In this document: in pieces, positions 24,924-32,668 of the stretch
Numbering within the stretch: position 1 is the first letter of the stretch
How the letters are laid out: every line of letters begins with the position of its first letter
The notes under the pieces: generated by a model
The model's input: only the letters and a program-made list of their open reading frames with translations
The model's database searches: none
Told to the model about the DNA's origin: nothing
Translations under genes and position numbers: made by a program
Source of the DNA: RH-AL1 sp965249685
GTDB lineage: Bacteria > Pseudomonadota > Alphaproteobacteria > Rhizobiales > Beijerinckiaceae
Length of the DNA stretch: 64,000 nucleotides
Direction: 5' to 3'
Assembly (NCBI GenBank): GCA_965249685.1
Contig: CBDFMN010000003.1
Location: 2,914,001-2,978,000, forward strand

Positions 24924-26099
24924 TCAGGACAGGGTTCCAGTGTCCGCATCGTCGATCTGTGCGACTCTCCAGATCGACGGTGCGTAAAACAACCTGGGGT
25001 ATGTTGCGGGGATGGCGGTCAGAACACTGACATCGACGAGTTTGTCGACCGCCTTTTTGGCGGCTGGATAAGTGACGTTGAGGAGCCCGGCAGCTTCCAC
25101 AATGGTTAAGGCTGGGTGGTCGAACAGAGCGTCCACAAGTTTGAGTGCTGCCGTTGATCGCCCTGTTCCAACCGCGCGAGCGCGATAGTCGTCTTGCAAG
25201 GAAATCAGCCGGTCGATAATCGCGATTGTTTTACGGCAGCTTTCGACAATACGATCAAAGAAGAAGATAAGCCATTCCGTCCAGTTTCCCTGGGCTGAAA
25301 CCTTGAACATGAGGTCGATATAGAGATCTTTATGATGTTCAAGGCTCGGGCTCATGTAAAGTACGGGCATATCGAGTAGGCCGCTCGTCACGGCCATCAG
25401 CGAAATCAGCATGCGGCCGACGCGTCCGTTCCCGTCTGCGAACGGGCGGATAGCTTCCAACTGATAATGAACGATAGCCAAGTCAATGATTGGCGTCGGG
25501 AAACTGCGATCTTCCCGATTAAGGTACCCTTCAAGGTCGTTCATGCACGATTGTGTCTCGGCCGGCGGAGGTGGGATGAAGCGGGCGGCTTCGATTGTGA
25601 CGCCTCCGATCCAGTTTTGTTCCTGCTTGTATTCGCCAGGACGCTTTTGCGCGCCTCGCGCACTGCTGAGGCCGCTGAGCAGCTTCACGTGAGCAGCTTG
25701 AAAAACTCGGTGGGAGAGCGGAAGCGTCTTCAACATCTCAAGCGCGTGATTCAAGGCTTCGAGGTAGTTGCTGACTTCACGGGTCGGTTCGTCCACGTCG
25801 GTGTTGCGACCGGCATCCGCGAGGAGGAGACGATCAGCGGTCGAGTAGGTGCCCTCCATGGCCGATGAGGTGAGAGCTTCTTGTCTTTGAAGAGGCGACA
25901 CGAGGATCGACGGGTTCTGGAGTCGTCGGCACGCGCCTTTCAACTCTCCTACTGCTGCCGTGGCCGCGGCCATTGGTACGGCAATAGAGGCGCGATCGAG
26001 TTCCGAAGCGAGCGGGGCAGGAACGAATGCCAGCTGCTTCCTCACTGTAGGAACAAGCGTTCCAGATGCCGCGCACGAGAAAACGTCTCTCTTCATCAT
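24924..26099 (-). CDS. Fic family protein with altered catalytic motif
   Basis: Fic proteins transfer AMP or other groups from nucleotides to hydroxyl side chains. In this 391-residue protein the loop that should read HPFxDGNGRxxR is RPFADGNGRVGR at residues 218-229: the catalytic His is Arg218. An inhibitory-helix motif (S/T)xxxE(G/N) is present at residues 78-83 (SSAMEG), placing it in class II with an N-terminal inhibitory helix. A winged-helix part is likely at about residues 320-385. Hand counts of sample rows give 45-52% G+C, well below the flanks, and the gene splits the purine cluster, so it looks acquired. A palindrome just upstream may be its operator. Confidence 0.88.
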   Translation of the reverse strand: MMKRDVFSCAASGTLVPTVRKQLAFVPAPLASELDRASIAVPMAAATAAVGELKGACRRLQNPSILVSPLQRQEALTSSAMEGTYSTADRLLLADAGRNTDVDEPTREVSNYLEALNHALEMLKTLPLSHRVFQAAHVKLLSGLSSARGAQKRPGEYKQEQNWIGGVTIEAARFIPPPPAETQSCMNDLEGYLNREDRSFPTPIIDLAIVHYQLEAIRPFADGNGRVGRMLISLMAVTSGLLDMPVLYMSPSLEHHKDLYIDLMFKVSAQGNWTEWLIFFFDRIVESCRKTIAIIDRLISLQDDYRARAVGTGRSTAALKLVDALFDHPALTIVEAAGLLNVTYPAAKKAVDKLVDVSVLTAIPATYPRLFYAPSIWRVAQIDDADTGTLS

Positions 26100-26126
26100 G
26101 CTTCCGTTTAAAGCACGCGCGCCACC

Positions 26127-26152
26127 TTAAACGAAAAGGCCGTTTTGTTTAA
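26127..26152. promoter_or_regulatory. imperfect palindrome between fic and purS, possible operator
   Basis: TTAAACGAAAAGG and CCGTTTTGTTTAA form a 26-base inverted repeat with 11 of 13 positions paired, 28 bases upstream of the fic start. A further GTTTAAA half-site is at 26106-26112. The symmetry and place suggest binding by a dimeric regulator, possibly the Fic protein itself through its winged-helix part. Confidence 0.5.
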
Positions 26153-26282
26153 AGTGAAGCGCCGACATTCTACCGCGGTATAATCCTGCGATGGTTAGAA
26201 AGGTCGCGGGTCGATGCCGAACCTCTATCTCGCGCCGGCGAAGCGCGCTAAACGAAGCGTCGTCCACTCACACCGGTCTCCC

Positions 26283-26516
26283 ATGAAAGCGCGCGTCACC
26301 GTCACCCTGAAGTCCGGCATCCTCGACCCGCAGGGCAAGGCGATCGAGGGCGCGTTGCGCGGGCTCGCCGTGCCGGGCATCGAGGCTGTGCGCCAGGGCA
26401 AGGTGTTCGACATCGAGGTGGCCGACGGCACAGACGCGCGAGCGGCCCTCAAGGACGCTTGCGACAAGCTTCTTGCCAACACCGTCGTCGAGAACTACCG
26501 CATCGAGTTGCTCTAA
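26283..26516 (+). CDS. purS: phosphoribosylformylglycinamidine synthase subunit PurS
   Basis: PurS is the small structural subunit that joins PurL and PurQ in the FGAM synthase of purine synthesis. The 77-residue protein matches the family in length and sequence, with KSGILDPQGKAIEGALRGL near the start and KLLANTVVENYRIEL at the end. The ATG is preferred over in-frame sites upstream by family length. purQ starts two bases after its stop. Confidence 0.96.
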   Translation: MKARVTVTLKSGILDPQGKAIEGALRGLAVPGIEAVRQGKVFDIEVADGTDARAALKDACDKLLANTVVENYRIELL

Positions 26517-26518
26517 CC

Positions 26519-27214
26519 ATGCGCGCCGCCGTTGTCCTGTTTCCCGGGTCCAACCGCGAGGGGGACGCGTTGCGCGCCCTGCGGGTGGCCGGCATCGCGG
26601 CCGAGACCGTCTGGCACGCCGACCACGACCTGCCGGCCGGCACCGACCTTGCCGTGCTGCCGGGCGGCTTCTCCTACGGCGACTACCTGCGCTGCGGCGC
26701 CATTGCCGGGCGCTCACCGATCATGGATGCGGTGCGCGCCCATGCCGGCCGCGGCGGCCTCGTGCTCGGCATCTGCAACGGCTTCCAGATCCTGCTCGAA
26801 AGCGGGCTGCTGCCCGGCGTCCTCATGCGCAACGCCGACCTGCGCTTCGTCTGCCGCTTCCAGCACCTGCGCGTCGAGCGGGCGGACACGCCCTTCGCCA
26901 GCGCCTACCGCGCGGGCGAGACGATCGAAGTGGCCGTGGCGCACGGCGAGGGCAATTACACGGCCGATGCGGAGACGCTGGCCCGTATCGAGGGGGAGGG
27001 CCTCGTGGCCTTCCGCTACTGCGACGCCGGCGGTATCGTGAAGGGCGCGTCGAGCCCCAACGGGTCGGCCAACGCGATCGCGGGCCTCTATGCGCCGAAC
27101 CTTCGGGTGCTCGGCCTGATGCCGCACCCCGAGAACCTCATCGATCCCTTGGCGGGAGGCACGGACGGGCTGAAGCTGTTCGAAAGCCTGGCCGAAGCGC
27201 TCGAGCGCGCGTGA
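26519..27214 (+). CDS. purQ: phosphoribosylformylglycinamidine synthase subunit PurQ
   Basis: PurQ is the glutaminase subunit of FGAM synthase. The 231-residue product has the class I glutamine amidotransferase nucleophile elbow GICNGFQIL (Cys about residue 86) and the catalytic His and Glu in MPHPENL. The family start FPGSNREGDALRAL is complete. It is packed between purS (2-base gap) and the arginase gene (GTGA overlap), so the three are co-translated. The purL gene, often next in related genomes, is replaced here by arginase. Confidence 0.96.
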   Translation: MRAAVVLFPGSNREGDALRALRVAGIAAETVWHADHDLPAGTDLAVLPGGFSYGDYLRCGAIAGRSPIMDAVRAHAGRGGLVLGICNGFQILLESGLLPGVLMRNADLRFVCRFQHLRVERADTPFASAYRAGETIEVAVAHGEGNYTADAETLARIEGEGLVAFRYCDAGGIVKGASSPNGSANAIAGLYAPNLRVLGLMPHPENLIDPLAGGTDGLKLFESLAEALERA

Positions 27215-28146
27215 CGACCGCGCGGCGGCTGTCGCTCATCGGCGCGCCCCTGGAGGTCGGGGCATCTGTCGGGGGCGCCGCCATGGGGCCGGCGTCCCTG
27301 CGCACCGCGGGGCTCGCGCACGCGTTGGAGCAACTCGGCCATCATGTCGAGGATATCGGCGACCTCGCGATCGGGTTGCGTCCGCCTGGGTTGGGCGACC
27401 GGCTGGCCGAGCTTGCCGCGTGGACGCGGGTCTTGGGGGATGCCGTGCACGGCGCCCTCGCCGCCGGGCGCGTGCCTCTCGTGCTCGGAGGCGACCACAG
27501 CCTCTCGCTTGGCTCCGTCGACGGCATGGCTCGCCATTGCCGGGCGGTCGGGCGCCCGCTGTTCGTGCTATGGCTCGACGCCCATGCGGACTTCAACACG
27601 CCGGAGACCTCGCGCTCGGGGAACCTGCACGGTATGCCGCTGGCGGCGCTGTGCGGCGAACCGGGTCTTGCGGCCGGACTCGACTGGGAAGACGGTCGGC
27701 GGGTCGATCCCGCGCATGTTTCGATGATAGGGACGCGTTCGGTCGACGCGGGCGAGCGCGCCCTGCTGGAAGCGAGGCGCATCGAGGTCGTCGATATGCG
27801 GCTCATCGACGAGTTCGGCGTGGTGGCGCCGCTTCGTCGGATTATCGAGCGTGTCGCCGCGGCGGACGGCCTCCTTCACGTCAGTTTCGATATCGATTTC
27901 CTCGACCCTGCCCTGGCACCGGGCGTCGGCACGGCCGTGCCGGGGGGCGCAACCTATAGGGAGGCGCATCTCGTGATGGAGATGCTGCACGATTCCGGCC
28001 TCGTCGCGTCGCTGGATCTGGTCGAGCTCAACCCGTTCCTCGACGAGCGCGGCCGCAGCGCGCTGGTGCTCGTCGATCTGGTGGCGAGCCTGTTCGGGCG
28101 ACGCATCATCGGGCGCGACCCGCCCCAGGCAAGCTTGATTGCGTAG
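27211..28146 (+). CDS. rocF: arginase
   Basis: Arginase hydrolyses arginine to ornithine and urea. The 311-residue protein carries all manganese ligands of the ureohydrolase family: GGDHS, DAHADFNTP, the SGNLHGMP loop, and DIDFLDP; the closing LVELNP is also typical. It matches arginase rather than agmatinase because of the SGNxHGMP loop and the ending. The GTG start overlaps the purQ stop (GTGA), giving translational coupling to the purine genes, an unusual partner for an arginine catabolic enzyme. Confidence 0.93.
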   Translation: MTTARRLSLIGAPLEVGASVGGAAMGPASLRTAGLAHALEQLGHHVEDIGDLAIGLRPPGLGDRLAELAAWTRVLGDAVHGALAAGRVPLVLGGDHSLSLGSVDGMARHCRAVGRPLFVLWLDAHADFNTPETSRSGNLHGMPLAALCGEPGLAAGLDWEDGRRVDPAHVSMIGTRSVDAGERALLEARRIEVVDMRLIDEFGVVAPLRRIIERVAAADGLLHVSFDIDFLDPALAPGVGTAVPGGATYREAHLVMEMLHDSGLVASLDLVELNPFLDERGRSALVLVDLVASLFGRRIIGRDPPQASLIA

Positions 28147-28239
28147 ACTTGGCTTTGAAAAACTTTTTGTGACAGCGTGTCGGGTTGTCACGCGTTCTAT
28201 TGGCCTTACAACGCGATGCTGTTCTCTGTCCCCGAAAGC

Positions 28240-28617
28240 ATGCCTCTCATGACGGCAGAACCTTCCCGCGCCTCGGTCCTCATCGTCGAGGACGAGCCCT
28301 TGATCCTCGAAGTCGTCGCCGAGGAACTGAGCGACGCCGGTTTCGACGTGCACCAGGCCGCCACCGGCGAGGAGGCCGTGGCCGTCCTCGAGGCGCAGCC
28401 TAGCCTCGACCTTTTGCTGACGGACATCCGCCTGCCGGGCGGGCTCGACGGCTGGGGCGTCGCGGAGCACGCCCGCCGCCGCTTCGCGACGCTTCCGGTG
28501 ATCTACGTCACCGGCTACAGCGGCGGCCCGGCTCGGCAGGTGCCCGGCAGCGTGCTCATCATGAAGCCCTATCGGCCGGCGGCGATCGTCAAGGCGGCCA
28601 AGGCCTTCGGCCTCTAG
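28240..28617 (+). CDS. single-domain response regulator
   Basis: The product (125 residues from the chosen ATG) is a lone CheY-like receiver with no output domain. The acidic pocket (VEDEP), phospho-acceptor Asp in LLLTDIRLPGG, Thr/Tyr switch region YVTGY and the Lys in MKPYRP are all present. The exact start is uncertain: ATG codons at 28216, 28240 and 28249 are in frame. No histidine kinase is beside it, as is usual for such orphan receivers in rhizobia. Confidence 0.85.
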   Translation: MPLMTAEPSRASVLIVEDEPLILEVVAEELSDAGFDVHQAATGEEAVAVLEAQPSLDLLLTDIRLPGGLDGWGVAEHARRRFATLPVIYVTGYSGGPARQVPGSVLIMKPYRPAAIVKAAKAFGL

Positions 28618-28695
28618 CGGATCGCCAGTCCCAACCGATGACCGTTCGCGAACGGAGCGAGGCGTCGCGCCGCTCCGCCGCGATCGTGGAGCCGC

Positions 28696-29538
28696 TCAGG
28701 ACTGGAGGACTGGGTTGCGCGCCTCGCGCACATCCGCGACGGCGCGGGCCTCGCGGGCTTGGTAGGCAATGTAGAGCGCCAGCCCGGTGAAGAGGAAACC
28801 GCCGACGAGGTTGCCGAGCGTCACCGGCAACTGGTTCGCCATAAGGTATTCGCCGACCGTCGCCTTTGCGCCCATCATCAGGCCGAGCGGGAACAGCGAC
28901 ATGTTGACGACCGTGTGCTCAAAACCTTGCGCGAAGAACGTCACGATCGGCAGCCAGCAGCCGATGACTTTGCCGGCGAGCGTGGGTGCCGCAATGCCCA
29001 TGGTGACGCCGAGGCAGACCAGCCAGTTGCAGAGCATAGCCTTGACGAAGACGGTGACATAGCCCTCGAAGCCGAGGGTCGCATAGCCGGCGGAGCGCGA
29101 TGCCACAGCGGCTCGCAGTCGGTCGCCAATCGGGCCGCCCGCGTCGTGGCCAGCGCTGGTGAGTGCGAGATACATCAGGCCGGCGAGGATCAGCGCGCCG
29201 ATGAAATTACCGACGAAGGTGATGACCCAATTGTTCAGCATCTGACCGACGGTCGCCCGTTTCGCCATCACCGCCATAGGCAGCAACGCGAAGCTGCCGG
29301 TGACGAGGTCGAGCCCGAGGACGGTGATGATGGCGAAGCCGACGGGAAAAATCAGCGCGCCGACGAGGGGCATGCCGGTTTGAGCGGTGGCTGTGAAGGC
29401 GAGCGTCGTCGCAACACCGAGCAGGGCGCCGGCGAGGCCGGAGCGCACCAGGAGCTGGCCTGCGGGCATGATCGACTTGGCGGCACCGAGTTCGACCATG
29501 CTGCTCACGACGTGAGCAGGTTGAAAAGCTTCCGACAT
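28696..29538 (-). CDS. formate/nitrite transporter (FNT) family channel
   Basis: The 280-residue membrane protein shows six hydrophobic segments from about residue 30 to 260 and the FNT pattern: the first helix with broken center, GNFIGA in the middle, CNWLVCLGV in the fourth, and a final NLVGGFLFTGLALY helix. FNT proteins form pentameric channels for formate, nitrite or hydrosulfide. No formate dehydrogenase or nitrite reductase gene is near, so the substrate is open. Confidence 0.9.
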   Translation of the reverse strand: MSEAFQPAHVVSSMVELGAAKSIMPAGQLLVRSGLAGALLGVATTLAFTATAQTGMPLVGALIFPVGFAIITVLGLDLVTGSFALLPMAVMAKRATVGQMLNNWVITFVGNFIGALILAGLMYLALTSAGHDAGGPIGDRLRAAVASRSAGYATLGFEGYVTVFVKAMLCNWLVCLGVTMGIAAPTLAGKVIGCWLPIVTFFAQGFEHTVVNMSLFPLGLMMGAKATVGEYLMANQLPVTLGNLVGGFLFTGLALYIAYQAREARAVADVREARNPVLQS

Positions 29539-29596
29539 CGCCTCTGGCTCCTTTAGATCGCGCGCAATGAAGAGGCGCGAAGCAAAAGGCAGACCG

Positions 29597-29923
29597 TTAT
29601 CGCAGGACCGTGACGAGACCGTAGAGCAAGACGGAGGCGCCGAGGCATCGGCGCCACGGATTGACGCCGCGCACGAGCTCGTCGAGCGCCCAAAGGAGGA
29701 GGCCGCACCAGAACGCGACCTGCACGGCTGTGCCCCAGCGCCCCTCCGGGCTCAGGGTCCACCGCGCTGCCGTGGCTGCGATCACCAGCCAGAGCAGGAG
29801 GTTTGGCGCCTGCGCGATCGTGATCGCGCCGGTCTCCCTGTTTTCGAACAACCAGCGAAACGCCTTCGCGATGGCCCCTCTCCTTCCGATGGCCCGCTCT
29901 TTCCGACGGCCCCGCTCCTTCAA
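29597..29923 (-). CDS. small membrane protein of unknown function
   Basis: The 108-residue product has a basic N-terminus (KERGRRKERAIGRRG) and three hydrophobic stretches in the second half (around residues 40-55, 68-82 and 93-107). The composition differs from antisense artefacts, with conserved-looking Trp residues. It lies between an FNT gene and a polysaccharide export gene on the same strand. Function unknown; the start could also be an internal codon. Confidence 0.55.
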   Translation of the reverse strand: MKERGRRKERAIGRRGAIAKAFRWLFENRETGAITIAQAPNLLLWLVIAATAARWTLSPEGRWGTAVQVAFWCGLLLWALDELVRGVNPWRRCLGASVLLYGLVTVLR

Positions 29924-29959
29924 AGACGCGGCGGGCGGTATATGAGGTCCGTGCCCACC

Positions 29960-31192
29960 CTACTTGATGGTCGTGGCGACGGACGACCCGGAGATGACGG
30001 GCGAGGTGAGAGTGCCCACCAGGCCGAACACCTTCTGGAGGTCGGAGAAGGGCGAGTTCGAGACGTAGAGGATGTCTTTGTCGTGGATGGTGAAACGCCG
30101 CGCCATGAACAATGCCCCGGGATCGCGCATGTTGATGAGGTAGACCACCGGAACGAGGTCTATGGCCGCCTGCTCGGGCGTGATGCCGGGGTAGGCTTTG
30201 GCGACCGCCAAGGGCTCGTAGCGCAGCACGAACACGCCTTCGGGATCGGCCCGCTCGTCGACGAAACCTGCCGCCTTGCCGATCGCCTCCTCGAGGCTGA
30301 TGCCCTTGGCCTCGAACGGCACCACCGCATTGCGCAGCGTCGCGCCCACGGCCGTGAAGGAGAGCGGATAGCGGATCACCGTGATCGTGTCGCCGGGCCG
30401 CGCGTAGATGTTCTCCTTGGGGTCGGCGAGCAGCGCCTGCATCGGCACCCTGACGGTGCGCCCGGCCCGCGTCAGCTCGATGAAGCTCTCGTGTACCGGC
30501 GCCTTCAGCCCTCCCGCCGAGGTGGCGATCACGTCCATCAACCGGTCGCCGCGCGCGGTCAGCGGGATGCGCCCGCCCGCGACCACTTCGCCCGTGACGG
30601 TCACCGCGCTCGATACGCTCTGCACCAGGCTGACGATGGCCTGCGGCTCGATCGCCTTGCCCGTCAGCCGCTCGACGATGGTGCGTTCCACCTCCGGCGG
30701 CGTTTGCCCCACGACCCGCACACGTCCCGCGTAGGGCATGGTGATGGCGCCATCGCGCGCCACGACCTGTGGCGGGATCACCGCGGAATGCGAGCCCGGC
30801 GAGTTCGCCCCAACGACCGTCTGCGAAAACAGGCCGCCGCCCGCCGCCTCGAACACCGTGACCTGGACCGTGTCGCCGACGCCGATGCGCTGCTCCACCG
30901 GGCCGCGATAGTCGCCGAAGCGGGCGAACAGGCTCGGGCCGGGATAGGCCAGGAGCTTGCCCAGCACATAGTCGGAGATCGGCACCAGCAGATAAGGAGA
31001 GCCGATATGCGTGCCCACGTCGACGACGGCCTGGCGCGTCGGCCCGCCGCCCGGCACCGTAGAACAGGCGGCGAGCAGCCCGGCCAGGCCGCCGAAGGCA
31101 AGCGAGAGCCCCGCCCGCGCGCGACCACGCCGCACCCTGCCCCCCGCCGCCGGAGTGCCCTTGCGGTCCCGTTCGTTCAACTCAGACCCCAC
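29960..31192 (-). CDS. polysaccharide export outer-membrane lipoprotein (Wza/KpsD family)
   Basis: The 410-residue protein has a signal sequence of about 43 residues ending in the lipobox LAAC, so it is probably lipid-anchored. It contains the poly-export domain (IGVGDTVQVTVFEA, followed by GAITMPYAGRVRVVGQTPPEVE) and two SLBB-type repeats (VTGEVVAGGRIPL; TAVGATLRNAVVPFEAKG). Such proteins form outer-membrane pores for exopolysaccharide or capsule. No glycosyltransferase or Wzc-type gene is adjacent, so it is a stand-alone export gene here. Confidence 0.9.
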   Translation of the reverse strand: MGSELNERDRKGTPAAGGRVRRGRARAGLSLAFGGLAGLLAACSTVPGGGPTRQAVVDVGTHIGSPYLLVPISDYVLGKLLAYPGPSLFARFGDYRGPVEQRIGVGDTVQVTVFEAAGGGLFSQTVVGANSPGSHSAVIPPQVVARDGAITMPYAGRVRVVGQTPPEVERTIVERLTGKAIEPQAIVSLVQSVSSAVTVTGEVVAGGRIPLTARGDRLMDVIATSAGGLKAPVHESFIELTRAGRTVRVPMQALLADPKENIYARPGDTITVIRYPLSFTAVGATLRNAVVPFEAKGISLEEAIGKAAGFVDERADPEGVFVLRYEPLAVAKAYPGITPEQAAIDLVPVVYLINMRDPGALFMARRFTIHDKDILYVSNSPFSDLQKVFGLVGTLTSPVISGSSVATTIK

Positions 31193-31415
31193 CCATTCAC
31201 CACGCGGAACCTACTCGACCCGAACCGGTGACGCCACCGACACTACCCTGCATTGCCAAACCTGTGACCGACACGACACAGGTCCCCCTGGGCCGCAGCG
31301 TAGACCGTGATCTCCAAGCCCGAGCCATTGCGTCTGAGCCGCGGCTCGACCGCGGCGTGCTCATGACCGACAGCTTACCTCTGTCGCTAAAGCTTTAAGG
31401 CTTCGATAGCGCGGA

Positions 31416-32414
31416 TCAGCCGTGAAGAAAGCCGGCGAGCGCTGCCAGATCGACGTTGCCGCCGCTGAGCAGGACGCCGACGCGCTTGCCCGCGATCGGC
31501 ACGGCCGCGTTGAAAGCCGCGGCGGCGGCGAGACAGCCTGTCGGTTCCACCACGATCTTCATCCGCTCGGCAAAGAAGCGCATGGCCGCCACGAGCTGCG
31601 CATCGCCAACCGTCACGACGTCGCGCACCAGGCGCTGGATCAGCGGGAAGGTGTGGCGGCCGAGATAGGTCGTCAGCGCGCCGTCGGCGATCGAGCGCGG
31701 CACCGCTATGGTGACGATCCGGCCCGCGCGGAACGATTGCTGCCCGTCGTCGCCGGCTTCAGGCTCGACACCGTAGACGGCGCAGCCTGGCGCGAGCGCC
31801 GCTGCGGCCAGCGCGCTCCCCGCAAGCAGGCCGCCGCCGCCCAGGCACACGAGCAGCACGTCGAGCGGCCCCACCTGCTCGAACAGCTCCATTGCCGCCG
31901 TGCCTTGTCCGGCGATCACGTCGGGATGGTCGTAGGGCGGGATAAGCGTCACGCCTCGCTCCCGCGCCAAGCCGCGCCCGATCGCGTCGCGGTCTTCGGT
32001 GTAGCGGTCGTAGGTCACGATTGTGGCGCCGTAGCCTTTCGTCGCCGCGACCTTCATCGCGGGAGCGTCGAGCGGCATGATGATGCTGGCGTGCACACCT
32101 TGAAGGGCGCTCGCCAGCGCCATCGCCTGGGCGTGGTTGCCCGAAGAATAAGCGACGACGCCGCGCACCCGCTGCTCGGGCGTGAGGGCGGCGATCGCGT
32201 TGCAGGCCCCGCGGAACTTGAAGGAGCCGGCTCTCTGCAGGTTCTCGCATTTGAAGAAGAGGCTCGCGCCGCTCTGCCGGTCGGCGGTGCGCGACGTCAG
32301 CACCGGCGTATGGTGCGCCGTGCCGCGGATGCGCGCCGCCGCCGCCGCGACGTCGTCGAAGGTTGGCAGGCGCAGGGCCTCCTGTTCCGTTGGAACAGTC
32401 TCGGCGATCGTCAT
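31416..32414 (-). CDS. PLP-dependent threonine/serine dehydratase-like enzyme
   Basis: The 332-residue protein is a fold-type II PLP enzyme. The Schiff-base Lys is in AGSFKFRGA, the Asn-contact in SSGNHAQAMAL, and the glycine-rich phosphate loop in CLGGGGLLAGS. There is no C-terminal ACT domain, so it resembles catabolic threonine dehydratase, serine racemase or threo-3-hydroxyaspartate ammonia-lyase rather than biosynthetic IlvA. Which of these reactions it performs cannot be decided from sequence alone. Confidence 0.88.
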   Translation of the reverse strand: MTIAETVPTEQEALRLPTFDDVAAAAARIRGTAHHTPVLTSRTADRQSGASLFFKCENLQRAGSFKFRGACNAIAALTPEQRVRGVVAYSSGNHAQAMALASALQGVHASIIMPLDAPAMKVAATKGYGATIVTYDRYTEDRDAIGRGLARERGVTLIPPYDHPDVIAGQGTAAMELFEQVGPLDVLLVCLGGGGLLAGSALAAAALAPGCAVYGVEPEAGDDGQQSFRAGRIVTIAVPRSIADGALTTYLGRHTFPLIQRLVRDVVTVGDAQLVAAMRFFAERMKIVVEPTGCLAAAAAFNAAVPIAGKRVGVLLSGGNVDLAALAGFLHG

Positions 32415-32668
32415 GCGGGGTACCTTTGAGCACGGCTGCGGTCGCGATCACCGCGCTTTCGGCTGCGTGGTTCTCATGCTATGGCTGCCGCTTCAAGTGC
32501 CGCAGCCCCGGACATGCGACGCAGAGCGCGACCCGGCGACGGCTGCGCGCTCAGGCCATTCCTCTCTTCCTGTCTCTTCGTTCTCGTGTTGTCGCGACGG
32601 TGTCACGGCCGGCTAGGCTGGCACGCGATGCTCCCGACCGCGGCCCTCTTTTCCAAAGCGAACATTCC

